Source: CBDCYS01 sp965226245 (GTDB lineage Bacteria > Acidobacteriota > Terriglobia > Bryobacterales > UBA6623). From it: a stretch of DNA of 64,000 bases. The DNA lies in contig CBDDCL010000015.1 in NCBI GenBank assembly GCA_965226245.1, positions 2,852,001-2,916,000 on the forward strand, in the 5' to 3' direction. Made by a program: the position numbers and the translations under genes. Below the pieces are notes generated by a model that was given only the letters and a program-made list of their open reading frames with translations, searched no databases and was not told the origin of the DNA. This document shows, piece after piece, positions 51,424 to 60,688 of the stretch (positions within the stretch are counted from its first letter, which is position 1; every line of letters begins with the position of its first letter).

Positions 51424-52299
51424 CTAGGCAAGGTTGCGCGAAGACGTGCGGCTGGCCAGATAGAAGGCGGCCGTCAGTGTCAAAACGCTGAACCCTAGAA
51501 TCACCGCAAAGCAGACAGTGAGCGACGCCCCGCTGACCGCATCTCCCGGCGAGAAAAGGCGCCGCAGGGCCGTCACCCCATAACTCAGCGGGTTGACGAC
51601 CATCAGCCACTGCATCCAGCGGGCGGCGCCCTCGGCTGGAAACACCGCGCCCGAGAGCAGCCACAGCGGCATCAGCACTACGTTCATCACGGAATGGAAG
51701 CCCTGCACGGAGTCGATCCACCAGGCGAAACAGAATCCCAGAGCCGTCAGGCCGAAAGAAGTGAGAAGAATCGCCGCGAATATAGAGGGCAGCTTCGAGA
51801 GCTCAACGGAGATGCCCAGTAGCAGCGCGAAGGGCAGAAACAGCAGTCCCTGGAGAAGCCCAATCGTCGTCGCGCCCAGGATCTTCCCGAGCACCAAGGC
51901 CATCCGCGAAACCGGCGCTACTAAGACCGACAGCAGGAACCCCTCGCGACGATCCTCGATGATCGAGATATTTGAAAAAATCGCCGTGAATAGGACGACC
52001 AGCGCCAGCATTCCTGGGAAGAAGAATTGCAGCGAGCCGCCGCCGGTGTCGGCTGATGCGCGGAGTGAGTTTGCGAAACCAGAACCCAACAACAACCAGA
52101 AAACCAGCGGCGTGGCAAGGCCTCCGATCACACGGCTGCGCTGCCGATAGAAACCACGGATCTCACGGGACCACAGTGTGGCCACGCTAAGCCAGAGGCG
52201 TGGGCGAACCGAGGGCCGGGGCGCGGCCCCCGTGGCCGGTATGCTCGCCGCTTCCCCAGGCTGTCGCGCCGTCATAGCGCTGGATGCGTGGTTAGACAT
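51424..52299 (-). CDS. ABC-2 type transporter permease
   Basis: 291 residues with six membrane helices and the ABC-2 signature region (EDRREGFLLSVLVAPVSRMA, FPAEGAARWMQWLMVVNPLS). The first 45 residues are cytoplasmic and proline-rich. It works with the ATP-binding protein encoded 129 bases upstream, forming an exporter of daunorubicin-resistance type; the substrate is unknown. Confidence 0.89.
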   Translation of the reverse strand: MSNHASSAMTARQPGEAASIPATGAAPRPSVRPRLWLSVATLWSREIRGFYRQRSRVIGGLATPLVFWLLLGSGFANSLRASADTGGGSLQFFFPGMLALVVLFTAIFSNISIIEDRREGFLLSVLVAPVSRMALVLGKILGATTIGLLQGLLFLPFALLLGISVELSKLPSIFAAILLTSFGLTALGFCFAWWIDSVQGFHSVMNVVLMPLWLLSGAVFPAEGAARWMQWLMVVNPLSYGVTALRRLFSPGDAVSGASLTVCFAVILGFSVLTLTAAFYLASRTSSRNLA

Positions 52300-52428
52300 G
52301 TAGCGTGGCAGCAGTCAGGGCCCGGCATCGGTTGCCCTGCGCTGGCGCAACCCGAGCGAAATGATTCACGAAAGGGCTGGAGACCTTCGCTCAAAGGCGG
52401 GCGCCTCTCTTCCAGACGAAATCTCATT

Positions 52429-53385
52429 CTATCGCTGATTCTCGTCCGGCGTCTCTTCTTGAAAGCGGCGGCCGGTGAGGTGAATGAAAACATCCTCGAG
52501 AGAGGGCTTCGAAACAGTGACGGAATCAATCTGGCGGGGCAGGGCTTCCATCAGTTGCGTTACCAGCCGCGGCCCGTTGCGATGCTCGAATCGAACGCTC
52601 CCATCGATCACCTGGGGGGTGACGCCGATCACTTGCGGAATCTTCGCGGCAAGGCCTGGAGCGTCCCCGCTGGCGAGCTCGACGATATCACCTCCGATTC
52701 GGCTCTTGAGTTCGTCAGGGGTTCCGCCGGCGACTATCGCTCCCCGATCGAGGATCGCCAGGCGGTCGCACTTGCCGGCTTCGTCAAGCAAGTGAGTTGT
52801 CAGCAGCACAGTCACGCCTTCTTGGCGGCGCAACAACTGGAGGTGCTCCCAGAAATCCAGCCGCGCCCCCGGATCGATGCCGCTACTGGGCTCGTCGAGA
52901 AGCAGCAGGTCCGGCTGATGGAGCAGCCCCTTGGCTAGCTCGACGCGCCGCCGCAGACCGCCCGAGAGCGTCTCGACAACCGAGTTCTTACGATCCGCCA
53001 GACCGAGCCGCGCCAGCACTTCATCGATACGCTGTTGGAGCGGTCTGCCTTGCAGTCCGTAGAGGTGACCCTGATGGACCAGGTTTTCCTTCGCCGTCAA
53101 ACGCCGGTCGAGACTCTGATTCTGGAAAACGACCCCGATGCGCCGCCGCACGGCAAGCGGGTCGCGGACCACGTCGACTCCGAAGACGCTCGCTCGTCCT
53201 CCAGCGGGCAACAGCAGCGTCGAGAGGATCCGAAATACCGTCGTCTTGCCGCCGCCGTTGGGCCCGAGCAGACCGAAAATCTCCCCAGAGCCTACAGTAA
53301 AACCCACCCCGCGCAGGGCCTCAGTTCCATTGTAGCTGTAGGCAAGGTCCTCGACTTGAACGGCGTCCAGGGTCGGCTCGGTCAC
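52429..53385 (-). CDS. ABC transporter ATP-binding protein (DrrA-like)
   Basis: 318 residues. Walker A is GPNGGGKTT (the usual GPNGAGKTT has Ala where Gly stands), signature LSGGLRRR, Walker B LLLLDEPSSGIDP, and the H-loop in LTTHLLDEA. The C-terminal DrrA-type region follows (VGGDIVELASGDAPGLAA-like). With the downstream permease it makes an ABC-2 exporter. Confidence 0.93.
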   Translation of the reverse strand: MTEPTLDAVQVEDLAYSYNGTEALRGVGFTVGSGEIFGLLGPNGGGKTTVFRILSTLLLPAGGRASVFGVDVVRDPLAVRRRIGVVFQNQSLDRRLTAKENLVHQGHLYGLQGRPLQQRIDEVLARLGLADRKNSVVETLSGGLRRRVELAKGLLHQPDLLLLDEPSSGIDPGARLDFWEHLQLLRRQEGVTVLLTTHLLDEAGKCDRLAILDRGAIVAGGTPDELKSRIGGDIVELASGDAPGLAAKIPQVIGVTPQVIDGSVRFEHRNGPRLVTQLMEALPRQIDSVTVSKPSLEDVFIHLTGRRFQEETPDENQR

Positions 53386-53526
53386 TACTGCAAGATAGCA
53401 TATCGCCTTTCAGAGCCGTGACCGTGAGCGTCCTTGAGCCTGCGGCCACCCCGTCGTCCGCCGAGGGGCCTAACGTGCATTTCTTACCACTCGAGTGCCG
53501 GGTCTCGGTTCCCGGCGATCGGAATG

Positions 53527-53627
53527 AAAGCCCGTTGAAACGGGCTGAGGAACCAGTTCGAGAGGGACCTTGTCAACCGGCCCTCAAAGGACCGGCCTAA
53601 GGAAACCAAGCCACGTGAACGTGGCTC
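53527..53627. repeat. REP-like hairpin cluster
   Basis: Three palindromes in 100 bases: AAAGCCCGTTGAAACGGGCT (53527-53546), one around CCGGCCCTCAAAGGACCGG (53578-53596), and AAGCCACGTGAACGTGGCT (53608-53626). They match the REP type flanking the RAYT gene 20 kb away. The rest of the 320-base gap holds nothing recognised. Confidence 0.7.
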
Positions 53628-53704
53628 GGGCGGCGGGCCTCAAACGCTTGAAATGCGGACTAAAGACTGTGGGCAGAAGTACGCCCGGGAGGCCACGGGG
53701 TCTG

Positions 53705-55339
53705 CTAGGTCGAAGCCAGCGGCGACTCCACCGCTTCCTCGGCGCCCGACAGCGAGCGATCCCGGCTAGCGGGGCGGTTCTGATGCGACTGCACCAGCAT
53801 CAGCACTCCGGTGGAATAGTAGCCCAGGACAAAGACCACTAGAAACGGCATCGTCGCCCAGTTGCCAATCAGCAGGCAACAAAAGATGCAGAACCCGAAG
53901 TAGCTTCCGGCGGCCAGGTGAGCGGCCGGCAGCCAACCGCCGCGGACGCGGTATTTGCTTCGGGCCTGCCGGGCGAGGCTCTGATCGGTCGAGTATTTTG
54001 CTGTCCGCTGGAATGGCGATGCGATCCCCAACAACGCCTCCATAACGGCTTTGGCATTCGTGAGCGTTAGCCCAATCCCCACGGCCATTAACGCCGGAAT
54101 CATCAAGGCGGTCCGGCGCCAGTGACGCGGGTATAGTTCCTTCTGGCTCAGGATGTAGAAAGTCGAAAGCGAGCTGAATGTCCCCAGAAACAGGGGAATA
54201 TCGAGGTAAAGAAGCTGACCGCTCCAATGGTAGTAGCGCACGACGATGGCCGGCAAAAGCAGAATCGAGATGACCACCATCAGCGGGTACGAGATATTTC
54301 CGGTCAGGTGAAAGCAGGCCTCGGCTTTGACCTTCAGCGGCTGGTCCGACCGCAGCAGCGCCGGCAAAACTTTCTTGGCTGTTTGAATCAAACCCTTGGC
54401 CCAGCGTGCTTGCTGAGCCTGGAACGAAGTCATATCGACAGGAAGTTCCGAGGGCACTTCTACTCGGGGCAGGTAGAGAAATCTCCAGCCCCGCAGTTGG
54501 GCGCGATAGCTGAGGTCGGTGTCTTCGGTGAGCGTCTCGAACTGCCAGCCGCCCGCATCCTCGATCATCGTTCTTCGCAGAACGCCGGCCGTGCCGTTGA
54601 AGTTGAAGAAGCGGCCCGATCGCGACCGCGCTCCGTGCTCGAAAACGAAGTGACCGTCAAGCAAGATCGCCTGAATCCTCGTCAGCAGCGAGTGGTTGCG
54701 GTTGCGATAGGTCCAGCGCCCCTGCACCATGCCGACCTTGGGATCCGTGAAGTAGTGAATGGTCTTCAGCAAGAAGTCCGCATCGGGCGAGAAGTCGGCA
54801 TCGAAAATGGCGATCAACTCTCCGTGCGCGGTCGCCAGCCCTGCCTGCAATGCTCCGGCCTTGTAGCCCGTGCGATGATTTCGGTGCAGATACTCAACCG
54901 CGTGACCCTCCGCCGCAAGGCGCCGGCAGGCGGCGCGCGCCACCCGCCGAGTTTCGTCCGTCGAATCATCCAGCAACTGGATCTGCAGCAGATCCCGCGG
55001 ATAGTCAAGCCGGCAAACGGATTCGAGAAGTTGTTCGACAACATACTGCTCGTTGTAAACCGGCAACTGAACCGTAACTCGAGGCAGTTTTTCGAAACGG
55101 CGTACAGGTTCGCCGGGAGTGTTCCGCTTGTATTTGTGATACAGGTAAACGAGCTGGTAGCGGTGCAGCCCGTACAGGCTCAGAACAACCATCGTCGCAA
55201 GATAGAGCCCCACCAGCACCCAATCAAACGAGCTAATCTGATAGGCGCCCGGCCGCACTCCGGCCAGCAGGTCTTCCAGCCAGCCGCGCAGACCGGACCA
55301 GGCTTTAAATATTGCCAGCGGAAACAGGGCCGGGATCAT
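53705..55339 (-). CDS. membrane glycosyltransferase, family 2 (cellulose synthase-like)
   Basis: 544 residues. After an N-terminal helix comes a GT2 domain: LLDDSTDETRR, AIFDADFSPDADF, FNFNGTAGVLRR, LTEDTDLSYRAQL, and QQARWAKGLIQT (the Q-x-x-R-W motif). Three to five C-terminal helices follow. Such proteins extrude beta-glucan or mannan-type polymers. Its ATG shares CATG with the divergent gene. Confidence 0.91.
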   Translation of the reverse strand: MIPALFPLAIFKAWSGLRGWLEDLLAGVRPGAYQISSFDWVLVGLYLATMVVLSLYGLHRYQLVYLYHKYKRNTPGEPVRRFEKLPRVTVQLPVYNEQYVVEQLLESVCRLDYPRDLLQIQLLDDSTDETRRVARAACRRLAAEGHAVEYLHRNHRTGYKAGALQAGLATAHGELIAIFDADFSPDADFLLKTIHYFTDPKVGMVQGRWTYRNRNHSLLTRIQAILLDGHFVFEHGARSRSGRFFNFNGTAGVLRRTMIEDAGGWQFETLTEDTDLSYRAQLRGWRFLYLPRVEVPSELPVDMTSFQAQQARWAKGLIQTAKKVLPALLRSDQPLKVKAEACFHLTGNISYPLMVVISILLLPAIVVRYYHWSGQLLYLDIPLFLGTFSSLSTFYILSQKELYPRHWRRTALMIPALMAVGIGLTLTNAKAVMEALLGIASPFQRTAKYSTDQSLARQARSKYRVRGGWLPAAHLAAGSYFGFCIFCCLLIGNWATMPFLVVFVLGYYSTGVLMLVQSHQNRPASRDRSLSGAEEAVESPLAST

Positions 55340-56831
55340 GATCAGGAGTCAACCGCCGACCACCCGCTTGGGGATGGCAACCGCTCGCTGCCGACTACTC
55401 CTGCCGCTTGCCTTCCTTCTCGAAGCGGCCTTTCTGAGCCTGCACCGGCTGGAGAACTTCAAGCTGCAGGTCGTGGAGTTCATCACTACTTATCTTCTCG
55501 TTTCACTATTGTACCTAGTCTGCTGCTTTCTTATCACGAATTCGGGTGGAGATGGCGCTCTCCCTCGGCGCTGGATGGGATGGATCTGGGGCGCTGGAAT
55601 TCTGTTCCGGCTGACCCTCTTCCCGCTCGATCCGATGCTCTCCGAGGACCTGAACCGGTATCGCTGGCAGGGCAAGCTGCAAGCGGCGGGCGGAAACCCC
55701 TACACGGAAGTCCCCCAGGACCTCCGATGGGAGTCACTGCGCGACGCCACCTACCCAAGCGTAAACCGCAAAGACCTGCCGTCGGTGTATGGGCCCGTGC
55801 TGGAGCGATTCTACGCCGCCTATTATCGGCTGACCGCGGCTCTCCAGCGCGATGAACGACGGCAAGCCTGGTGGTTTAAGGCGCCTTTCGCGCTGTTCGA
55901 GCTAGCGGTCGCCATGGCCTTGGGAGGGCTGCTCGCGGCCATGGGCCTGCCCCGGCAGTGGCTGTTGATCTACCTGTGGTCGCCGCTGACGATCGTGGAG
56001 TTTTGGGCCCAGGGACACAACGATACCCTGGCGGTTTTGTTCCTGGTCTTGGCCCTGACCGCGGCCGTCAACCAACGCTGGGTGTGGGGATGGAGCTGGC
56101 TGACCCTGGCGGCATTGACGAAATTCTGGCCGCTGATTCTGTTTCCGTTCTTTCTGGTTCAGCGTGAAAAAGGGCGCTGGCGGGTTCACTACCGGGCCGC
56201 GCTGGTTGCCGTTCCGATCGCGCTGGCCGTGAGCTGGCCCTACCTCGGCGGCATTTCAAATGTAGGGGAGCTCTTGGAGGGATTTGCCGGAGGGTGGAGG
56301 AACAACGACAGCTTCTACGCGCTGATTCATTGGGCCGTCGATGGGGATTTCAACGCCGGCACGATGTGGGTCAAGCGGCTCCTGGCCGGCGGATTGGTTT
56401 TGCTTTGGGCGAATCACCTCTGGGGGAGAAGCCTGTGGGGGAAGTGGCGCTGGACGAGTCCTGGGGCTGTAGATACTCGGGCGGCGAATTTCAATCCGGC
56501 CGGCCTGGAGCAGAGCCAATGGTCCCTGGTTCGCTCCGCGAAATGGGCGGTCTTGCTGCTGCTGTTTCTGGCGGCCAACTGCTTTCCCTGGTATCTGAGC
56601 TGGCTGCTCCCCTTTCTGGTGATCTTTCCGGATGCCGCGCTGCTGTTGTGGACGGCGCTGGTGAGCCTCTCCTATCACATCTTGATTCGCTACGAGTTAT
56701 TGGGAGTCTGGCAGGAGTACGACGAGATCCGGCTGCTGGAATACGTCCCGGTTTACGCCATGCTGATCGGGGGTGTGCTGTGGCGCTTGGCGATGTCATC
56801 GCGCGTGGGCAAGCCGCGCCGCGCCGAATAG
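55338..56831 (+). CDS. GT87/mannosyltransferase-like integral membrane protein
   Basis: 497 residues, about eleven membrane helices. The first loop has DPMLSEDLNRYRWQGKLQAA followed by GGNPY, the acidic/arginine motif and G-NPY of C-type lipid-dependent glycosyltransferases. A later start at ATG 55374 is possible. It shares its start region with the divergent GT2 gene, so both may act on one envelope glycan. Confidence 0.76.
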   Translation: MIRSQPPTTRLGMATARCRLLLPLAFLLEAAFLSLHRLENFKLQVVEFITTYLLVSLLYLVCCFLITNSGGDGALPRRWMGWIWGAGILFRLTLFPLDPMLSEDLNRYRWQGKLQAAGGNPYTEVPQDLRWESLRDATYPSVNRKDLPSVYGPVLERFYAAYYRLTAALQRDERRQAWWFKAPFALFELAVAMALGGLLAAMGLPRQWLLIYLWSPLTIVEFWAQGHNDTLAVLFLVLALTAAVNQRWVWGWSWLTLAALTKFWPLILFPFFLVQREKGRWRVHYRAALVAVPIALAVSWPYLGGISNVGELLEGFAGGWRNNDSFYALIHWAVDGDFNAGTMWVKRLLAGGLVLLWANHLWGRSLWGKWRWTSPGAVDTRAANFNPAGLEQSQWSLVRSAKWAVLLLLFLAANCFPWYLSWLLPFLVIFPDAALLLWTALVSLSYHILIRYELLGVWQEYDEIRLLEYVPVYAMLIGGVLWRLAMSSRVGKPRRAE

Positions 56832-56923
56832 TAGGACAAGCTCTTAGCTTGTCTCTAGAGTTTCTACATTCTGAAGATGAATTGGACAGGCATCTCTGCC
56901 CGCCACGGCGTTGGCGTCAAACC

Positions 56924-56993
56924 GAGCCGCGCGCGTCAGCAAAAGCGGTTGCGGGACAGACCAGCGGCAACCGCTTGCTGACGCGCGCGGCTC
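56924..56993. repeat. 70-bp palindromic element, GAGCCGCG family
   Basis: Left arm GAGCCGCGCGCGTCAGCAA then GCGGTTGC; right arm is its reverse complement apart from two extra A residues. Loop of about 14 bases. Confidence 0.78.
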
Positions 56994-57090
56994 CTGACCC
57001 TGCAGCGGCAGGCCGGGATGTCAGTGGCCACGGCCTGGCGAAGTGATGGAAACAAAGAGGTTGCCGGTTGAGGTATAAATTTTCTTTACA

Positions 57091-57130
57091 AAATGGCAGA
57101 GAATGGCAGAGAATGGCAGAATATGGCAGG
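57091..57130. repeat. 10-bp tandem repeat (GAATGGCAGA), four units
   Basis: Units AAATGGCAGA, GAATGGCAGA, GAATGGCAGA and ATATGGCAGG follow directly. No function evident. Confidence 0.65.
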
Positions 57131-57362
57131 ATCTGGGCCATTTTCGACGCCTCGTCATGGTGTCAACCGATAATGTTTTTGTTTTCAGTGCCTGCGGTTG
57201 CAGGCGGCGGCGGGACCGTGGCAGGTTCCCTAGCAAAGCGACAGGTTTTCTTGCGGATTTGAGGGTTTTCTTGTCGCTCGCCAAGGCCGGCGGATTGGCG
57301 GCAACTCGGCTGGACGGCCACTGCCACGCAAGACTATCCCAGTAAGACCATGCCACTAAGAC

Positions 57363-57408
57363 ATGTCGCCAGGAATGGCGACACGGCACGTCTGGAGACG
57401 TGCGCCAC
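57363..57408. repeat. 46-bp double-hairpin repeat, copy 3 (GTCGCCA family)
   Basis: ATGTCGCCAGGAATGGCGAC identical to copy 1, then GGCACGTctggagACGTGCGCC, where the second hairpin has a changed but compensating stem. Confidence 0.75.
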
Positions 57409-57541
57409 ATCGGCTTGTCGCCAGCTTGCTTGTTTCCAGCTTTGCCTCGCGGGCTGGTGCGCTACTGGATACCGTTCTCATTGTAGCAGGCGGGGTCCGG
57501 CTTGTTGGCTCGCAAGGCGGGGCGAGTGGGAACCCAGCAGC

Positions 57542-60500
57542 CTAATCGCCGGCGGACTCGACCGCTTCCAGGCTCGGCGCCGTGGCCCGGCGGAGCGCCG
57601 CTTTTTCGGCCCACTGCTCGAGCGTCATGTAAATAACCGGGATAAACACCAACGTAATCAGAGTGGAGGTCGTTAGTCCTCCAATGACGACTCTAGCCAT
57701 CGGCGCTTGCAACTCGCCGCCCTCGCCGAGTCCGAGCGCCATCGGCGTCAGCCCAAGTATGGTCGTGACCGTCGTCATCAAAATGGGGCGAAGGCGTCTC
57801 TTGCCGGCGGTAATCACGGCCTCGCGAAGCTCCCACTTATGTTCGCGCCGCAGCCGGCTGGTGTAGTCGAGCAGAACGATGGCGTTGTTCACGACAATGC
57901 CGAGCAGGACGATGACTCCAAGAAACCCCTGAATATTGAACGTCGTCTCGGTCAGCAGCAGCATCAGAACAATCCCGATCAGCGCCAACGGGATCGAGAA
58001 CAAGATGATAAATGGATCCCGCAAAGACTCAAACTGCGACGCCATGACCATGTAGACCAGGATCAAAGCCAGGATGGCCGCGAAGCTCATTTCGCGGAAA
58101 GCCTCCTGCTGTTCCTCATATTCACCGCCGAAGATGAACTCATAGCCTTTGTCTTTGTCGATTCCGCCCAGGGCCGTTTGCAAATCGCTGACAATGCTGC
58201 CGAGGTCGCGGCCTACGACCGCGCCGCTGACGATGATGATGCGTTCCTGGTCCACGCGGGTGATCTCGAAGGGGCCTTCCTGCCGCCGCATGCGGGTGAT
58301 GCTCTCGGCCGGAACGACGCTTCCATCCGGCAGGGTGATCGGCACTTGCGGCACCTGGCCGATGCTCAGGCGGTCTTGCTCGCGCAGGCGCACCACGATG
58401 TCGTATTCGTCCCCCTCCTCACGGAACATCGAGGCGCGAGTCCCTCCGATAGCGGTCTCGAGCGTCTCGGCCACCTCGGAAACGGACAGACCCATGCTGG
58501 TTGCCTTCTGGCGGTCGACGGAAACCAGCATTTCGGGCAAGCCGGGCCGCTGTTTGACCTGGGCGTTGGCGACGCCGTCGACCGACATCATGGTCTCGCG
58601 GACCTGGTCGGCGAGGCGGCGCATGATGCCCATGTCGTGGCCGCGAACCTCGACCGAGAGCCGGTCTTCATCGCCAAAGCCGCTGCCGCGCCTGCCGCTG
58701 CTCACGCGGGTGCGGATCAGCATGCCAGGCTCGACGTGCATCAGCGGCCTGAGCTGCTCCACGATTTCCGCCGCGTTGCGGTCGCGCAGACTCTGATCAA
58801 TCAACTCGATGCGCAGTTGTCCTTGGTTGGTGCCCTCGGCGCGCCACGTGCTGTTGCTTCCGGCTTCGGTCATGATGTGCTTGATTTCCGGCACGTTTTC
58901 CCGGACAACCTGGACAACTCGCTGCACCACGGCGTCGGTGACCTGGGCGCGCGTGCCGGGCTCGAGATCCAGGTTCACCCGAATCTGGCCTTCGTCGACT
59001 TCCGGTTCCAGCTCGATGCCGATCAGGGCCGCCAAATACAGCGAGCCGGCGAACAGCGCCGTGGCGCACGCCACCACGGTCAAACGGTGATCAAGCGACC
59101 AGGAAATGACGGCGCCATAACGGTCGGCCAGCCTTTCCTGGAAATCGCCCGTCTTTTGATAGAGCCAGCCGCCAAGCCCCCGGCGCCGCGGGCGCGATGC
59201 CACATCGGGCAGGAACCGGGAACAAAGCAAAGGCACGACCGTGGTGGCGATCATCAGCGAGCACAGCAGAGCGAAAGAAACGACCCAGGCGAGCTGCTGA
59301 AACGTCTGCGCCGACATCCCGGCCATAAAGAGAACGGGAACGAACACCGCGATCGTCGTCAGCGTCGAGGCCGAAATCGCCGTCGAGACCTCTTTGCTTC
59401 CGATAATGGCGGCCTGCTTGATTTCGATGCCCTGCTCGCGATGCCGGTAGATGTTCTCCAGGACCACGATCGAGTTGTCGACCAGCATCCCGACGCCCAG
59501 CGCCAGCCCGCCGAACGAAACGATGTTGAGCGTAAAGCCGTTGAAATACATCAACGCAAACGTCGCGATGACAGAGATGGGAATGGCAACGCCGATAATG
59601 AGCGTGCTGGTGATACTCCGCAGGAAGAACAGCAGCACGACGACAGCCAGCCCGCCGCCTACCAGCGTCGCCTGCTGGACGTTTCGAATGGCGCCGCGGA
59701 TAAATTCAGCCGAGTCCCAGGGCACCGACACCGCAATATTGGGATAGTCCCGGATGATGTTCGCGACTTCGGCATGCACGCCCTGGGAGACTTCGACCGT
59801 GTTGGCTCCCGACTGCTTGTAGATAAACATCCTAACCGAGGGCTTTCCATCGACGGCCACCAGGTAGCGGATATCTTCGTGGGAGTCCTCGACGGTGGCG
59901 ATATCCCGAATGTAGACGGGAACGCCGTTTCGCGTGGCGACGCCGACATCGAGTATGTCCTTGACGTTTTTGAATTCGCCCTCGGTTCGAAACAGCACTT
60001 CATAGCGGCCCTCTTTGACAGGGCCGACCGGAAGATTGACATTCTCGCGCCGCAGGGTTTGCACCACGCGTGAGACGGAAAGCCTGAGAGCGCGCAGTTT
60101 TTCCAGCACCAGGTTGACATGAATCTGGCGGCGCAGCCCGCCGGAGACCCTTGCCTGGGCGATGCCGTTCACCCGCTCGATGCGGAATTGGATGTATTTC
60201 TCGGTGAAATGACGCAGCTCCTTCGCGTCCATATCGGCGGCGGCCACGGTCAGATACATGACCGGGTATTGCGAGACGTCGAATTTGTAGAGGGTCGGCG
60301 GATCGATGTCATCCGGCAGCGAGGTGCGGCGGCGGTCGATGCGAGTCCGGAGGTCGTTCGCCGCCTCGTCCATGTCGGTCCCGTAGGCGAAACGGCAGCG
60401 CACGCTGACGCGGCCTTCGGAAGAAGAAGAGGTGATCTCCTCCACGCCGGGCGCGGCGGCGAGCACCTGCTCGAGCGGGCGCGCCACCAGAGTTTCCATC

Positions 60501-60673
60501 TCTTCGGGCGCGACTCCCTCGTAGGAAACATTGATACTGATCGTGGGATACTCGGTTTCCGGCATTAGATCGACCGGAATCCGCACGAAGGCGATACCCC
60601 CGAGCAGCATGGCGATCAGGCAGCCCATCAGGACCGTGACCGAACGATGAATGGAAAATTCAGGAAGGCTCAT
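57542..60673 (-). CDS. RND-family multidrug efflux permease (HAE1/AcrB-like)
   Basis: 1043 residues, the usual length. Twelve membrane helices with two large periplasmic loops. Helix 4 carries ALGVGMLVDNSIVVLENIYR with the proton-relay aspartate, and helix 10 region shows GIVVNNAIVLLDYTSRLR. It exports drugs or other amphiphiles driven by protons. It starts 15 bases after the adaptor gene, in one operon; no TolC-type channel gene is in the window. Confidence 0.95.
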   Translation of the reverse strand: MSLPEFSIHRSVTVLMGCLIAMLLGGIAFVRIPVDLMPETEYPTISINVSYEGVAPEEMETLVARPLEQVLAAAPGVEEITSSSSEGRVSVRCRFAYGTDMDEAANDLRTRIDRRRTSLPDDIDPPTLYKFDVSQYPVMYLTVAAADMDAKELRHFTEKYIQFRIERVNGIAQARVSGGLRRQIHVNLVLEKLRALRLSVSRVVQTLRRENVNLPVGPVKEGRYEVLFRTEGEFKNVKDILDVGVATRNGVPVYIRDIATVEDSHEDIRYLVAVDGKPSVRMFIYKQSGANTVEVSQGVHAEVANIIRDYPNIAVSVPWDSAEFIRGAIRNVQQATLVGGGLAVVVLLFFLRSITSTLIIGVAIPISVIATFALMYFNGFTLNIVSFGGLALGVGMLVDNSIVVLENIYRHREQGIEIKQAAIIGSKEVSTAISASTLTTIAVFVPVLFMAGMSAQTFQQLAWVVSFALLCSLMIATTVVPLLCSRFLPDVASRPRRRGLGGWLYQKTGDFQERLADRYGAVISWSLDHRLTVVACATALFAGSLYLAALIGIELEPEVDEGQIRVNLDLEPGTRAQVTDAVVQRVVQVVRENVPEIKHIMTEAGSNSTWRAEGTNQGQLRIELIDQSLRDRNAAEIVEQLRPLMHVEPGMLIRTRVSSGRRGSGFGDEDRLSVEVRGHDMGIMRRLADQVRETMMSVDGVANAQVKQRPGLPEMLVSVDRQKATSMGLSVSEVAETLETAIGGTRASMFREEGDEYDIVVRLREQDRLSIGQVPQVPITLPDGSVVPAESITRMRRQEGPFEITRVDQERIIIVSGAVVGRDLGSIVSDLQTALGGIDKDKGYEFIFGGEYEEQQEAFREMSFAAILALILVYMVMASQFESLRDPFIILFSIPLALIGIVLMLLLTETTFNIQGFLGVIVLLGIVVNNAIVLLDYTSRLRREHKWELREAVITAGKRRLRPILMTTVTTILGLTPMALGLGEGGELQAPMARVVIGGLTTSTLITLVFIPVIYMTLEQWAEKAALRRATAPSLEAVESAGD

Positions 60674-60688
60674 GGCGCCATCAATGAC

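Larger units (their letters stand above)
56832..57541. other. intergenic, repeat-rich
   Basis: 710 bases with no gene. It contains a GAGCCGCG-family hairpin (56924-56993), a four-copy 10-bp tandem repeat (57091-57130), and a GTCGCCA double hairpin (57363-57408). The rest shows nothing recognised. It separates two convergent genes. Confidence 0.55.

Noticed and set aside
57707..60073. Long plus-strand open frame of 788 codons opposite the RND permease
   Set aside because: It is the antisense of a clear RND gene; its sequence is rich in H, D, R and Q as expected for such shadows and shows no family resemblance.
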